A program made the position numbers and the translations under genes. This document shows positions 17,075 through 26,079 of a DNA stretch of 64,000 nt, piece after piece. Position 1 is the first letter of the stretch; every line of letters starts with the position of its first letter. The stretch comes from Arthrobacter sp. ZGTC412. GTDB taxonomy: Bacteria > Actinomycetota > Actinomycetes > Actinomycetales > Micrococcaceae. The notes beneath the pieces are model-generated. The model was not told the origin of the DNA, made no database searches, and worked only from the letters and a program-made list of their open reading frames with translations. The DNA lies in the NCBI RefSeq assembly GCF_002929215.1, contig NZ_PJII01000003.1:62001-126000 (forward strand), read 5' to 3'.

Positions 17075-17779
17075 ATGTTCAAATTCCTGGCACAACCACG
17101 CCCGAAAACCGAGTCTGCACCGCAGGCCGGACCGGAAACCGGCAAAATTTCTTCCTTCGGCAGGCGCGCCGCTGTAGTGGCCGCATCCTGCGCACTCCTC
17201 GTTGGAGTGGGAGCTGCGGGACAGGCTACCGAAACCAGCATCCGCGTAGCCGCCACCGAGACCCAGGCCGCCAAGGCGCAGTCCAACCTCAGCATCGAGA
17301 AGAGCGAGATCACGGCCAATCCCGCGCCCAAGTCCGCTGCCCCGGCCCTGCCGGACATCAATGTGGTTCCGCAGGCGGCCGAGCCCGCACCGGCACCCAA
17401 ACCGGTACCCGCTCCCAAGCGTGCTCCGGCACCCGCTCCTGCACCTAAGCCTGCCCCCGTCGTCGCGGTCAATGACCCCGCCGGCGCCCAGGCTTATGCC
17501 GCCAGTGAGCTGGGAAACTACGGTTGGGCTCCGGACCAGATGCAGTGCCTTAAGACACTGTGGACCAAGGAATCGGATTGGACCACCACAGCCACCAACC
17601 CGAGCAGCGGCGCCTACGGCATCGTGCAGTCCCTGCCGGCTGAGAAAATGGCCAGCGCCGGTGCGGACTACCGCACCAACTACCGCACGCAGATCAACTG
17701 GGGCCTGGACTACATCCAGGAGCGTTACCAGTCCCCGTGTGGTGCCTTGAACTTCCACCTGTCGAACAACTGGTACTAA
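17075..17779 (+). CDS. Secreted/anchored lytic transglycosylase-like protein
   Basis: A 234-residue protein. Residues about 28-50 form a signal or anchor helix, followed by a Pro-, Ala- and Lys-rich wall-spanning linker (about 85-130). The C-terminal domain (about 135-234) matches the small SLT/Rpf-like fold: GAQAYAASELGNYGWAPDQM, the catalytic Glu166 in KESDW, and NPSSGAYGIVQSLP. It should cut peptidoglycan glycan strands outside the membrane. The riboswitch upstream links its expression to c-di-AMP, which reports wall and osmotic state. A 9-bp hairpin follows the stop. Confidence 0.88.
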   Translation: MFKFLAQPRPKTESAPQAGPETGKISSFGRRAAVVAASCALLVGVGAAGQATETSIRVAATETQAAKAQSNLSIEKSEITANPAPKSAAPALPDINVVPQAAEPAPAPKPVPAPKRAPAPAPAPKPAPVVAVNDPAGAQAYAASELGNYGWAPDQMQCLKTLWTKESDWTTTATNPSSGAYGIVQSLPAEKMASAGADYRTNYRTQINWGLDYIQERYQSPCGALNFHLSNNWY

Positions 17780-17811
17780 GCCCACCGGTTACAACAAAAC
17801 ACGTCAGCCGC

Positions 17812-17842
17812 GCGGCCCGCACCTTTTAGAGGGGCGGGCCGC
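17812..17842 (+). terminator. Hairpin after the transglycosylase gene
   Basis: GCGGCCCGC (17812-17820) pairs with GCGGGCCGC (17834-17842). It lies 33 bp after the stop, with no T-tract. Confidence 0.55.
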
Positions 17843-17859
17843 CCGGCATACTGTGAACC

Positions 17860-18303
17860 ATGAAGTTCACCACCACCATCCAGGGCAGCGGCAATAAGAC
17901 CGGCATCGAAGTCCCGGAGCAGGTTGTCTCGGAGCTTGCGGCTGGAAAACGTCCACCCGTGGTGGTGACAATCAACGGCAAGAGTTACCGCAGCAGCATT
18001 GCCGTGATGGGCGGGCAGAACCTTATTTCACTAAGCGCAGCCAACAGGGAGTTCGTTGGTGTCGCGGCAGGAGAAACCGTGGAAGTGGAGCTGGACCTGG
18101 ACACCCAGCCCCGGATTGTGGAGGTGCCTGAGGACCTCGCGGCCGCATTAGCCGCAGAGCCGGCCGCCCAGGAGTTCTACGCCACCCTGAGCTACAGCGC
18201 GCAGCGCCGGTACCTGGAACCGCTGGGCGAAGCCAAAACTGCGGAAACCCGCTCGCGGCGGATTGCCAAGGTGGTGGCAGACCTCAAAGCCGGAAAGAAA
18301 TGA
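17860..18303 (+). CDS. DUF1905/YdeI-like protein
   Basis: A 147-residue protein. The N-terminal 90 residues form a DUF1905 beta-barrel-like domain (MKFTTTIQGSG, VEVPEQV-type and VVVTINGKSYRSS strands). The C-terminal part (SYSAQRRYLEPLGEAKTAETRSRRIAKVV) matches the helical YdeI/OmpD-associated segment. Such proteins are small, soluble and of unknown biochemistry. Its 3' end overlaps the convergent HAD gene by 20 bp. Confidence 0.85.
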   Translation: MKFTTTIQGSGNKTGIEVPEQVVSELAAGKRPPVVVTINGKSYRSSIAVMGGQNLISLSAANREFVGVAAGETVEVELDLDTQPRIVEVPEDLAAALAAEPAAQEFYATLSYSAQRRYLEPLGEAKTAETRSRRIAKVVADLKAGKK

Positions 18304-18973
18304 CCGTCCGGCCCTCATCGTCCTTGTCCGCCTGGGCGTCGACTGCACTGTAGTCAGGGATGTGCAGTACCCCGGCCGGCAGCGGCCCGGTGTTTGGTCC
18401 CACCGCTACGGTTCTGATGCCCGCCGCGACTCCCGCGGCTATGCCGGCGGGGGCGTCCTCGAACACAACAGCGTCGGCGGGATCCACGCCCAGACCAGCA
18501 GCCGCCTTCAGGTATCCCTCCGGATCCGGCTTACCCCTGGTCACCAATTCCGCCGTGACGACTGTGGCCGGCATGGCCAGCCCCGCTGCACCCATCCGGA
18601 TATCAGCAAGGATGCGGTCAGCCGAGGTCACCAGTGCGACGGCGTCTGCCGGCAGGGTCTCCAGCAGACGGGCCGCTCCGGGCAGGGGCACTATGCCCGC
18701 GGTACGAACGCGTTCCATGGCACCAAGTTCCGCTGTCAGTGCCCGCACATCTGACCTTGGCGGGGCGAAACGCCTGACGGTATCGCCTGCCTGCACGCCA
18801 TGCGAGGTGCGGAGGATCTCCTCCAGGTCCAGCCCATAGCGGGCAGCGAATTCGCCCCAGACCTGTTCGACCACAGCCGTGGAGTCCACCAGGGTGCCGT
18901 CCATGTCGAAGAGGACGGCACGGCAGGTCAGGGTCCGCGTAGAAGCCGGCGTGGAGACGTTCACAGGAACCAT
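18284..18973 (-). CDS. HAD-superfamily hydrolase (beta-phosphoglucomutase/sugar phosphatase type)
   Basis: A 229-residue HAD protein: motif I FDMDGTLVDS (nucleophile and acid Asp), motif II LVTSAD, motif III Lys in TRGKPDPEGY, and motif IV VVFEDAPAGIAAGVAAG. The helical cap between motifs I and II is of the C1 type. It probably dephosphorylates a small sugar phosphate. The gene overlaps the 3' end of the DUF1905 gene by 20 bp and is followed upstream by a VOC gene 6 bp away, so those two are likely co-transcribed. Confidence 0.9.
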   Translation of the reverse strand: MVPVNVSTPASTRTLTCRAVLFDMDGTLVDSTAVVEQVWGEFAARYGLDLEEILRTSHGVQAGDTVRRFAPPRSDVRALTAELGAMERVRTAGIVPLPGAARLLETLPADAVALVTSADRILADIRMGAAGLAMPATVVTAELVTRGKPDPEGYLKAAAGLGVDPADAVVFEDAPAGIAAGVAAGIRTVAVGPNTGPLPAGVLHIPDYSAVDAQADKDDEGRTVISFRL

Positions 18974-18979
18974 TGTGCC

Positions 18980-19354
18980 TTAGGCGCCGCGACCGGGGAT
19001 GTACTGGACGGCCCACCTGTTGCCGTCGGGATCGGCGAAATACACGAAGTGGCCCCAGTCCTGTATGTCCACGTCGCTGACGTCCACCCCGTTGCTTTTC
19101 AGGTGCTGGTGCGCGGCATGAATGTCGTTCACCACGAGCTGGAGGTTGGAGCCGGTGCCTGGAGGTGCGTCCGTAAGCCCGTCCCCAATGCAGATCGAGC
19201 AGGCCGAGCCCGGCGGCGTCAGCTGGACAAAGCGGATGGAGTCCGAGGGCCGCTCATCAAAGTCGGCATTGAACCCCACCTTGTTAACGTAGAAGTCCTT
19301 GGCGCGGTCCACGTCTGATACAGGGACATACACAAGTTCCAGTTTCCAGTCCAT
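18980..19354 (-). CDS. VOC-family (glyoxalase/bleomycin resistance fold) protein
   Basis: A 124-residue protein with paired beta-alpha-beta-beta-beta modules: KLELVYVPVSDVDRAKDFYVNKVGF at the start and FVYFADPDGNRWAVQYIP at the end. The metal-ligand positions are partly kept. Substrate cannot be told. I chose the ATG at 19354; a GTG at 19360 two codons earlier is also possible, and there is little ribosome-site evidence for either. Confidence 0.85.
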   Translation of the reverse strand: MDWKLELVYVPVSDVDRAKDFYVNKVGFNADFDERPSDSIRFVQLTPPGSACSICIGDGLTDAPPGTGSNLQLVVNDIHAAHQHLKSNGVDVSDVDIQDWGHFVYFADPDGNRWAVQYIPGRGA

Positions 19355-19399
19355 CCGCACAGGCTAGCGGCGGGACGCGGAATGGGAAAGGCTTGAGGA

Positions 19400-20035
19400 C
19401 TACCCCGCAATGCCGTAAAGGCGGTCGCCCGCGTCCCCAAGTCCGGGCACAATGTATGACTTCTCGTTGAGCTTTTCGTCGATTGAGGCCAGGACGATGG
19501 TTACGTTGGCGTCCGCGAGTTCCTCCTCGAGCTTGGCCAGGCCTTCCGGAGCGGCAAGGAGGCAGATGCACGTGACGTCAGAAGCGCCGCGCTTAAAGAG
19601 GAACTTGATGGCTTCGCGCAGGGTCCCGCCGGTGGCGAGCATGGGGTCCAGGACGAAGATCTGGCGGTCCGTGAGGTTCTCGGGGAGGCGCTCGGCGTAC
19701 GTGATGATGTCCAAGGTCTCCTCATCCCGGGCCATGCCGAGAAAGCCCACCTCTGCGGTGGGAACGAGTTTGGTCATGCCCTCGAGCATGCCCAGTCCGG
19801 CGCGCAGGATGGGGACCACCAGAGGAGTGGGCTTGGTGAACGCGGTGCCTACGGTGGTGCTGACCGGCGTTTCGATGGTGACGGGCTCGGTGCGCACCTC
19901 GCGGGTGGCCTCGTACGCAAGGAGTGTAACCAGCTCCTCCGTCAACTGCCGGAAGACCGGGGACGGGGTGTTCTTGTCCCGCAGGACCGTGAGCTTATGG
20001 GCGACCAGCGGGTGGTCCACAACGAGAGTGCGCAT
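19400..20035 (-). CDS. upp: Uracil phosphoribosyltransferase
   Basis: Salvage enzyme making UMP from uracil and PRPP. The 211-residue product has the family length, the PRPP-binding loop [11 protein letters not shown] near residue 130, the Arg-rich loop region after PILRAGLGM, and the uracil-binding C terminus [15 protein letters not shown]. It is transcribed alone, next to tadA and the PAP2 gene. Confidence 0.97.
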   Translation of the reverse strand: MRTLVVDHPLVAHKLTVLRDKNTPSPVFRQLTEELVTLLAYEATREVRTEPVTIETPVSTTVGTAFTKPTPLVVPILRAGLGMLEGMTKLVPTAEVGFLGMARDEETLDIITYAERLPENLTDRQIFVLDPMLATGGTLREAIKFLFKRGASDVTCICLLAAPEGLAKLEEELADANVTIVLASIDEKLNEKSYIVPGLGDAGDRLYGIAG

Positions 20036-20075
20036 GGGTCAAAACTATCACCCGGCTGCCCGCGCCCTTCCGCCG

Positions 20076-20999
20076 CTAGCTCCCAGCACCAGTCCGCGAG
20101 GAGCCGCCGTCGCTCCCCCGCGAGGTGCTGCCGTCGCTCGTTCCTGATGAGCCGCCGCCGTTTCGCTGGGCGGCGCCGCCGTCGCGCCCCTCCGAAATGC
20201 CGGCGTCGCTATCCTGGGAGGTTCCCGCGCTGCCCGGGAGCGGCTCCGCACTGTGGTCCTCCCGAAGGACGGGATGCTCGAAGGTGGGTGCCGGGCCGGC
20301 ATGCTCCCGCTTCCGCATCAGATGGAAGAGCCGGTGGGCAAGGATCACCATACCCACCCAGGCCAGGCCCAGGAACCACCCGGCCACGACGTCCGTCATC
20401 CAGTGATGCCCCAGGAATACCCGGCTCAGGCCCATGGCGATGATGAAGATAACGCCGGCGGTAATTGCGGTGATCCTGGCCCAAAGCATCTGAAACTGGA
20501 GGCACATGAGGTACACCAGGACGCCGATCACCACTGTTGTATTCAGGGTGTGGCCGCTGGGAAAGGACGGTGAGGTCTCAAAGGGCGGCACTGCTTCGGA
20601 GTGGTCCGGACGGGTCCTGCCCACCAGGCCCTTGCCCAGGGTGGTGGCCGTGGTGGAGACGAGGGCCGCGCCGCCCACCAGGACGATAGGCCGCCAAGTC
20701 CGGCTTAGGAGCGTCAGCCATGCCGTCAGGACGCTGGCGAGGATAGGCATGCCGATCCCGCCGCCGACGTTAGTGAAGCCGGTGGCGAAAGCGCTGACGG
20801 CGGGGTTCCGCAGCGACTGGGAGTATTCCAACGCAGGAATATCAAGGCTCGCCAGCCCCTCCTCGTCCACCACGTCCGAGTAGACCTCGGCTCCGAGCAG
20901 GGCCATGGCGAGCACCAGCGCCCCGCCAATGATCATGGTCAGCCCCAGGACGGCATAAGGCTTAATCCACTTGTCCACGCGGTCTCGGACTGTGCTCAT
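20076..20999 (-). CDS. PAP2-family membrane phosphatase with Ser/Gly-rich tail
   Basis: A 307-residue integral membrane protein with about six helices. The three acid phosphatase motifs are present: KGLVGRTRP, PSFPSGHT and SRVFLGHHWMTDV, which form the lipid phosphate phosphatase active site on the outer face. The last 65 residues are rich in Ser, Gly and Asp with repeated short GGSS-like units and look disordered. Substrate may be phosphatidic acid, undecaprenyl or similar diphosphate. It is divergent from tadA across 60 bp. Confidence 0.92.
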   Translation of the reverse strand: MSTVRDRVDKWIKPYAVLGLTMIIGGALVLAMALLGAEVYSDVVDEEGLASLDIPALEYSQSLRNPAVSAFATGFTNVGGGIGMPILASVLTAWLTLLSRTWRPIVLVGGAALVSTTATTLGKGLVGRTRPDHSEAVPPFETSPSFPSGHTLNTTVVIGVLVYLMCLQFQMLWARITAITAGVIFIIAMGLSRVFLGHHWMTDVVAGWFLGLAWVGMVILAHRLFHLMRKREHAGPAPTFEHPVLREDHSAEPLPGSAGTSQDSDAGISEGRDGGAAQRNGGGSSGTSDGSTSRGSDGGSSRTGAGS

Positions 21000-21059
21000 T
21001 GTGCCTCCCGGCGGTGTACGTCACGGGCCTTGGGTATCCTTCGAAACTATCATTGAGCC

Positions 21060-21566
21060 ATGGTCTCGGCAGAAAATACCCACGACGCCTGGATGGGCCT
21101 TGCCCTGGCGGAGGCCCGCCGTGCCCTTGCCACGGAGGATGTGCCGATCGGCGCCGTGGTCATAGGGCCCGACGGCGTCGTCCTGGGTTCCGGCCGGAAC
21201 CAGCGGGAGGAGTTGGGAGACCCCACCGCGCACGCCGAGGTGGTCGCCATCCGCGAGGCCGCGGCCCGGCTGCGTAAGCTGTCGATGGCCGACGGCGGCA
21301 GCGGGGACGGCTGGAGGCTCGCCGACTGCACGCTGGTGGTGACGCTGGAGCCCTGCGCCATGTGTGCGGGGGCGATTGTCCTGGCACGGATTCCCCGGGT
21401 TGTTTTTGGGGCCTGGGACGAGAAGGCCGGAGCCGCGGGATCCGTGTTCGACGTGTTGCGTGAGCGGCGGCTTAATCATTGGGTTGAGGTTTACGCGGGG
21501 GTCCGCGAAGACGAATGCGGCGGGTTATTGCGTGAGTTCTTTGTGGGGCACCGCACACGGTTGTAG
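21060..21566 (+). CDS. tadA: tRNA-specific adenosine deaminase
   Basis: Deaminates A34 of tRNA-Arg(ACG) to inosine. The 168-residue product has the zinc site HAE (His58, Glu60) and PCAMC (Cys99, Cys102), the RNA-binding stretch GRNQREELGDPTAHAE, and the C-terminal GLLREFF motif. A short insertion (about residues 75-86, Ser/Gly-rich) distinguishes it from shorter homologues. Its substrate tRNA gene is at 6273 in this same window. It is encoded alone. Confidence 0.95.
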   Translation: MVSAENTHDAWMGLALAEARRALATEDVPIGAVVIGPDGVVLGSGRNQREELGDPTAHAEVVAIREAAARLRKLSMADGGSGDGWRLADCTLVVTLEPCAMCAGAIVLARIPRVVFGAWDEKAGAAGSVFDVLRERRLNHWVEVYAGVREDECGGLLREFFVGHRTRL

Positions 21567-21599
21567 CCGCTTTCGTCTGCTTGCGACCCGGCCTGACGT

Positions 21600-22664
21600 T
21601 TAGCCGCGGAGGATGTCCAGCACTTGCGCTGCTGTCTGTTCCCAGCCCGGCAACCCGCCCCTCGTGTCCAGCGCCATGGCGCGCCACGTGTCCCTGGTTT
21701 CGCTGTCCAGCAGCCAGCGCCGAAGGACCGCGGCCAGCACGGTGGGGTTTTCGGGATCGTCGGTACCCGGAAATTGCACAGCCGCGCCGGGGAGGCGGAT
21801 GTTTTCGCCCGCTCCCGGCGCGGCAAAGGTAAGGGCTTCCACAGCACCCGTTCCCGAGCGCACAACTGCCGGGATGCCGTGCGCCAGCGATTCGGTGACC
21901 ACCATGCCGAAGGCCTCCGCGCGGGAAACCAGCACGCTCAGGTCCGTGCGGTTCCATTCGTCCTCGAGCGTCTGGCCTTTGAGCTCGCCCGCTACCCGCA
22001 CTCGGTGCTCCAACCCGTGCGCGGCGACTGCTGCCCGCACCAGGCCTGCGTACTCCAGGTCGGCCGTGTCCGATCCAACCAGCGCCGCCGTCCACTGAAG
22101 GTCCTTGATCCGCGCCAGGGCTTCGACTGTCAGCAGCTGGTCCTTGTTTGGCAGGAGCGCAGCCACGGTGATGATGTGCGGTGGGAATGAACCTTTGGCC
22201 CCGGGTGCGGGCTCCGTACCCGGAAGGGCGACGCGCAATCCTCCTAAGCCGTGGCGTGCTTCGAGGACGCCGGCCGCCCAGCTGCTGGTACAGATGACTC
22301 CCGATGCCGCTCGGAGGGCCCTGGCCTCGAGCTCGTGGTGCGCCGGAGCCGGCATGTGCACCAGCACCCAGGTCTCCCGTTGGGCTTTGGCTGCGAACTC
22401 CAGTTCGTCCGGGGCGCCCATCGCGATCAGCCCATCCACTATGGTCACGACCGGCTCGTGCCTAACCTCCGGCTCCCATGCCCCCAGCGAGCTGCCCAGC
22501 CGCCGTCGTTCTTTAGCACTGGACTCCGGCCAGGATCCCTCGACCGCCAGCACGTCCACCTCGACGCCCAAGGTTTTCAGACCGTGGACCAGGCGCGCGT
22601 TGTAAACGTTGCCACCGGAGTTGTGGCGAATGTTGGCTGGTACGAGGAGCCGGACGGGTCGCAT
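21600..22664 (-). CDS. GT4-type glycosyltransferase (third gene of a pterin-like operon)
   Basis: A 354-residue GT-B fold transferase. The N-terminal domain shows a nucleotide-free Rossmann pattern with HNSGGNVYN; the C-terminal domain has ITVAALLPNKDQ and the GT4 donor-binding E-x7-E as SRAEAFGMVVTESLAHG. The gene starts 5 bp after the PTPS-like gene, itself 3 bp after an MDR dehydrogenase, so the three are co-transcribed. The company suggests it glycosylates a small molecule such as a pterin, as is known in cyanobacteria, but this is inference. A wall or lipid acceptor is the alternative. Confidence 0.88.
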   Translation of the reverse strand: MRPVRLLVPANIRHNSGGNVYNARLVHGLKTLGVEVDVLAVEGSWPESSAKERRRLGSSLGAWEPEVRHEPVVTIVDGLIAMGAPDELEFAAKAQRETWVLVHMPAPAHHELEARALRAASGVICTSSWAAGVLEARHGLGGLRVALPGTEPAPGAKGSFPPHIITVAALLPNKDQLLTVEALARIKDLQWTAALVGSDTADLEYAGLVRAAVAAHGLEHRVRVAGELKGQTLEDEWNRTDLSVLVSRAEAFGMVVTESLAHGIPAVVRSGTGAVEALTFAAPGAGENIRLPGAAVQFPGTDDPENPTVLAAVLRRWLLDSETRDTWRAMALDTRGGLPGWEQTAAQVLDILRG

Positions 22665-22669
22665 TGGAA

Positions 22670-23065
22670 TCAGGCCGCGAGGTCCAGCGAGTAGGTGGCC
22701 CAGGCGTCGGGGTTCTCGCGCAAGGTGACGTCGATCCCGGCGAGCTGGCCGCCGTCGTCGTCATTCTTCAGCTTTTCCACCACTGACTGGGCGATGTACT
22801 CCGCCAGCGCCTCGGTGGTGCTGAGTTTGCCTTCGAAATCCGGGTGCTCGTCGAGGTTGCGGTAGTTCAGGCCGGCCAGCACGTCTTCGATGATGGTTCC
22901 CGCGGCGCCGATGTCCAGCACAATGGCGTCATTGTTGAGCGTCCGACGGCGGAAGGTGACCTCGGCGACAAACGTTGCCCCGTGCAGGGCCTGGGCGGGT
23001 CCGAAGGCCTCCCGGGGAAGGCTGTGGGCGATCATAAAGTGGCGGCGGACGGTCAGGCTGAACAT
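22670..23065 (-). CDS. PTPS/QueD-fold protein with missing catalytic residues
   Basis: A 131-residue protein with the T-fold of 6-pyruvoyl/6-carboxytetrahydropterin synthase. His14 and His28 match two zinc ligands and Glu117 (RENPDAWATY) matches the pterin-anchoring Glu. However, the third zinc ligand is Ala30 (HGA rather than HGH), the nucleophilic Cys position is Ala24, and the catalytic Asp-His pair is Asn67-Tyr68 (LNY rather than LDH). Standard synthase chemistry is therefore unlikely; pterin binding or a different reaction is possible. It is the middle gene of a tight operon. The fold call is strong; the function is unknown. Confidence 0.88.
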   Translation of the reverse strand: MFSLTVRRHFMIAHSLPREAFGPAQALHGATFVAEVTFRRRTLNNDAIVLDIGAAGTIIEDVLAGLNYRNLDEHPDFEGKLSTTEALAEYIAQSVVEKLKNDDDGGQLAGIDVTLRENPDAWATYSLDLAA

Positions 23066-23068
23066 GGG

Positions 23069-24100
23069 CTACCTCTGGTCTTCGCGGGTTGGGTCTTGGG
23101 AATTTCGGTCTTGGGGATATTCGATGACGTGGCACAGCGCATTCAGCGAGCCGTTAGCGAGTCCCTGCACCGTTTCGGGCAGCTCGGAGAATGGTGACGC
23201 TCCGGTAATGAAGGCATCGAACACCGGATCCGTCAGCAGGGATACGGCCAGGTCCAGGCGATCGGCGTTGGTCCTGCGGTGACGCCGGGCCCGTGCCACG
23301 ACTCCTACCTGGCTTGCCCGTATGGACAGCCGGCGTGCATGGAAGTCCTCGCCCAGTGGCAGCGTGACCTCGCGGTTGGCGTACCAGGACATCTCGACGA
23401 CGTCCCCCTCATCGCCTGCCAGCTGGAGGCTGCGTTCGAGCCCCTCCTGTGAGGCCGAGCAGTGAAACACGATGTCGCAGTCCGTGAGGGCGTCATCCGG
23501 GTGGGAGAAGTCCACACCCAGCGTATCTGCGAGCTGCTTGCGCCCCGGATCCAGGTCTACGAGCTGGAGGCGCTGCAGCGGAAAAGTCCTTAACAGGGTC
23601 GCGACCATACCGCCCACCAGTCCGGCACCCACAACGGCCACCCGGTCCCCCAGCCGCGGTCCCGCCTCCCAGAGTGCATTGATGGCCGTTTCCACCGTAC
23701 CGGTGAGCACCGCCCGCCGGGAGGGGACGTCGTCGGGAACCCTGGTGAGCGCATCCGGCTCCACCACATACAGGTCCTGGTGCGGGTTCAGGCAGAACAC
23801 ACGCTGGCCTATCCACTCGGCGGGCCCCTCCTCGACAACGCCCACTGACAAGTAGCCGAACTTCACCGGCCCCGGGAACTGGCCCTCCTGATGCGGAGCC
23901 CGCATTTCCTCGGCCACGCGGGGCGGGACTAAGCCGTGGTGGACCACCATCTCAGTGCCCTTGCTGATGCCTGAGTACAGGGCACGGACCAGCGCTTGGC
24001 CGGGGCCGGGCGCGGGCAGCTCCTCAGACCGGAGTTCGCCGTGCTCCTTAGCTGTGGTCCAGTAGGCGGTTGCATGTAAGGGCGTCCGTGAATTAGTCAT
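23069..24100 (-). CDS. Zinc-poor MDR-family dehydrogenase, first gene of the operon
   Basis: A 343-residue medium-chain dehydrogenase. The NAD(P) motif GAGLVGG lies near residue 158, followed by VDLDPGRK, where Asp favours NAD. The N-terminal GroES-like domain has the motif SGISKGTE in place of the Cys-containing zinc site of alcohol dehydrogenases, and no structural zinc cysteine set is seen. It resembles relatives of BchC and plant-type oxidoreductases that act on ring systems. It starts the operon with the PTPS-like protein and glycosyltransferase. A role in reducing or oxidising a shared small-molecule intermediate is inferred. Confidence 0.85.
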   Translation of the reverse strand: MTNSRTPLHATAYWTTAKEHGELRSEELPAPGPGQALVRALYSGISKGTEMVVHHGLVPPRVAEEMRAPHQEGQFPGPVKFGYLSVGVVEEGPAEWIGQRVFCLNPHQDLYVVEPDALTRVPDDVPSRRAVLTGTVETAINALWEAGPRLGDRVAVVGAGLVGGMVATLLRTFPLQRLQLVDLDPGRKQLADTLGVDFSHPDDALTDCDIVFHCSASQEGLERSLQLAGDEGDVVEMSWYANREVTLPLGEDFHARRLSIRASQVGVVARARRHRRTNADRLDLAVSLLTDPVFDAFITGASPFSELPETVQGLANGSLNALCHVIEYPQDRNSQDPTREDQR

Positions 24101-24208
24101 CTTGCTGATGAATCTAGCTGCCTGAGTGCCCTGGGGGAAAGTCTGACGGCACTTCCTCCCGCGGTGCGGACTACATAACTGACAAGCCGGCGTCCGTCAT
24201 TAAGGATG

Positions 24209-25828
24209 CTATTCAGTAAGGGCAGGATTCATGCACCTAAACGCCAGCAGTCGCCTCGCAGGCCATGCGCCGCCATATCTCCCCGGTAGAGGGTCCTTGG
24301 GCAACCTATACCCGGGCAGCAGCCAGTCATCATAGGTGTCTTCCGGCAACTCTTCGTGCCAATACAGGTTCGCGACAGGCGGGTCGTCGGGCGGAGGCCA
24401 AAGTTGCGAACGGTCGTCCGGCACGCTGAGGTCCACAGGCACAGCAGACTCCGGCCAGTGGGGTGGTTCCCAGTCGTGGTGTTCGGCTTTGTAGTGTCTG
24501 CCGGTGGGTGAGGTCCAGCCGGGTGGCGCATTCTGGGTGGCCGGGGTGGGCTTCCAGCCGCTGGTGTGTTTGAGGCGGTGATGCTTTGGGCAAAGCTGGG
24601 CCAAGTTGCTGATTCCCGTGGTTCCGCCGTGCTGCCAGGCCTGAAGGTGGTCAATTTCGTTGTCCAGAGAGTTGTTGTTGCAGCCGGGAAAGGTGCATTT
24701 GCCGTCACGAAGCTGCAGTGCCTTTTTCATGGCTTTGGTCAGGCGGTAACTGTCGCGCCCGATTTCCAGCGGCGCCCCGTCGCGGGGGTCGACGAGGACC
24801 CGGTAGAACGAGCCTGCACCGTTCGCGACGAGTTGGCGTGCCAGCGACGGCGGAATGGGGCCGAAGCCGTCCAGCACCGCAGGCTCCTCGGTCAGGCCCA
24901 TTAGGGAGAACACGGGAACGGTGACCAGGACCTGGGCCCGGATCCCCGAGGATAGGCCGGCATCGGTACCCGGACGTGTGGCGTCACCGGTTGCGGGACT
25001 GGCGCTTGCTGGGCTGGCGGTGTCGCCGAGGAGGCACCCGGCATACAGGTCCGTGCGCAGCTGGCTGAGGGTGCGGGCCTCGTCCGGTCCTTGTAGTCCG
25101 CGGGCGGTCGCGGTGAGCTTGTTCCAGACCGCGGTGGCGTGGTGGGCGGGAAGGTAGGCGGAGAGCCAGGCCATTCCGTCCTGATCGGGCCGGTATTCTA
25201 CGCGCCGGTCGGCCACCCCTTTGGCGTGGCGTTGTTCGATGGATTCGGCGTGGTGCCGTTCCCGCCAGGTCCGGGCCTTGTGGCGGAACCGGTTGGCGGG
25301 CATCTCCCCGACCGTGGCGACCGTAGCGGGTTTTGGTGTTGCCGGGTCCAGGAACTGCGCTTCCAGGGCGGCGGCCCCAGCGGGTTCAAGACTGGCGGTC
25401 TCGTCCACCATCACCAGGGCGTGCTGCCAGCTAATCGTCCCTGCCTGCAATGCCGACAGTGTCAGCGGCAGCTCCTTGGCCAGGGCGTGGGATGCGGCCA
25501 GGAACGAACCCGCTGCCCGGGAACCAAGGGCCAGCAGGCCGCCGATTTCCGCGGCAATGGCCATCTCCTGCGCCTGCACCGGCGCGTCCGGCGGCGCTAT
25601 CGCCCGGGCAGTGTCCGCGTACTTCACCGCAGCCCGGGCCTTCAGGCCCGCGAACCCGGCCTCCGCCTCACGCGCCCCAGCAAGGATGTCCAGGCACCCA
25701 TCCGCCAAACCTGCCAATGGATCAGCCTCCGAGGGCGGCTCCGAACCACACCCGTCCACCTCAACGTTGAGCACGGCAAGAGCGGACTTGATGTCCTCAA
25801 ATGCCTTCGCCACTGCTGCGTTCCCCAT
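24209..25828 (-). CDS. DUF222 domain protein with C-terminal HNH endonuclease motif
   Basis: A 539-residue protein. An actinobacterial DUF222 domain (also called the 13E12-repeat domain) covers about residues 40-330, followed by an HNH nuclease core at about 370-425: CTFPGCNNN, EIDHLQAWQHGG, NLAQLCPKHHRLKH. The residues of the beta-beta-alpha-metal fold (IDH, N, HH) are intact. Such genes occur in many copies in Mycobacterium, Arthrobacter and relatives; their function is unsettled. It is transcribed alone toward the pterin-like operon, 108 bp away, and sits 250 bp from a tRNA gene, but I see no attachment site. Confidence 0.92.
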   Translation of the reverse strand: MGNAAVAKAFEDIKSALAVLNVEVDGCGSEPPSEADPLAGLADGCLDILAGAREAEAGFAGLKARAAVKYADTARAIAPPDAPVQAQEMAIAAEIGGLLALGSRAAGSFLAASHALAKELPLTLSALQAGTISWQHALVMVDETASLEPAGAAALEAQFLDPATPKPATVATVGEMPANRFRHKARTWRERHHAESIEQRHAKGVADRRVEYRPDQDGMAWLSAYLPAHHATAVWNKLTATARGLQGPDEARTLSQLRTDLYAGCLLGDTASPASASPATGDATRPGTDAGLSSGIRAQVLVTVPVFSLMGLTEEPAVLDGFGPIPPSLARQLVANGAGSFYRVLVDPRDGAPLEIGRDSYRLTKAMKKALQLRDGKCTFPGCNNNSLDNEIDHLQAWQHGGTTGISNLAQLCPKHHRLKHTSGWKPTPATQNAPPGWTSPTGRHYKAEHHDWEPPHWPESAVPVDLSVPDDRSQLWPPPDDPPVANLYWHEELPEDTYDDWLLPGYRLPKDPLPGRYGGAWPARRLLAFRCMNPALTE

Positions 25829-26079
25829 AAACCAATCATCCTGAGGGGGTCCGACAAAACAGGGCCTCTGGGCCTGTTCCTAGAAAGAATTTTTCAAACT
25901 TCTTTGGGCGCTTCCCCGAAACGGAGGAGAACGCCCAGCCCACTTGGAATTGAATCCGGTCCGCTTGCCCTCACCGACCGAAAAGAACCGCAACGAGAGA
26001 CTGAAGAACACGCGTCGGGCCCCCAACGGTCCATCCCGTTTTGGGGATGGGCGCCTCGCTCCGGTACCCTATTGAGGTT

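Noticed and set aside
24209-25828. HNH gene as part of a defence or restriction island
   Set aside because: DUF222-HNH genes are scattered in these genomes and no methyltransferase, toxin or phage gene is nearby.
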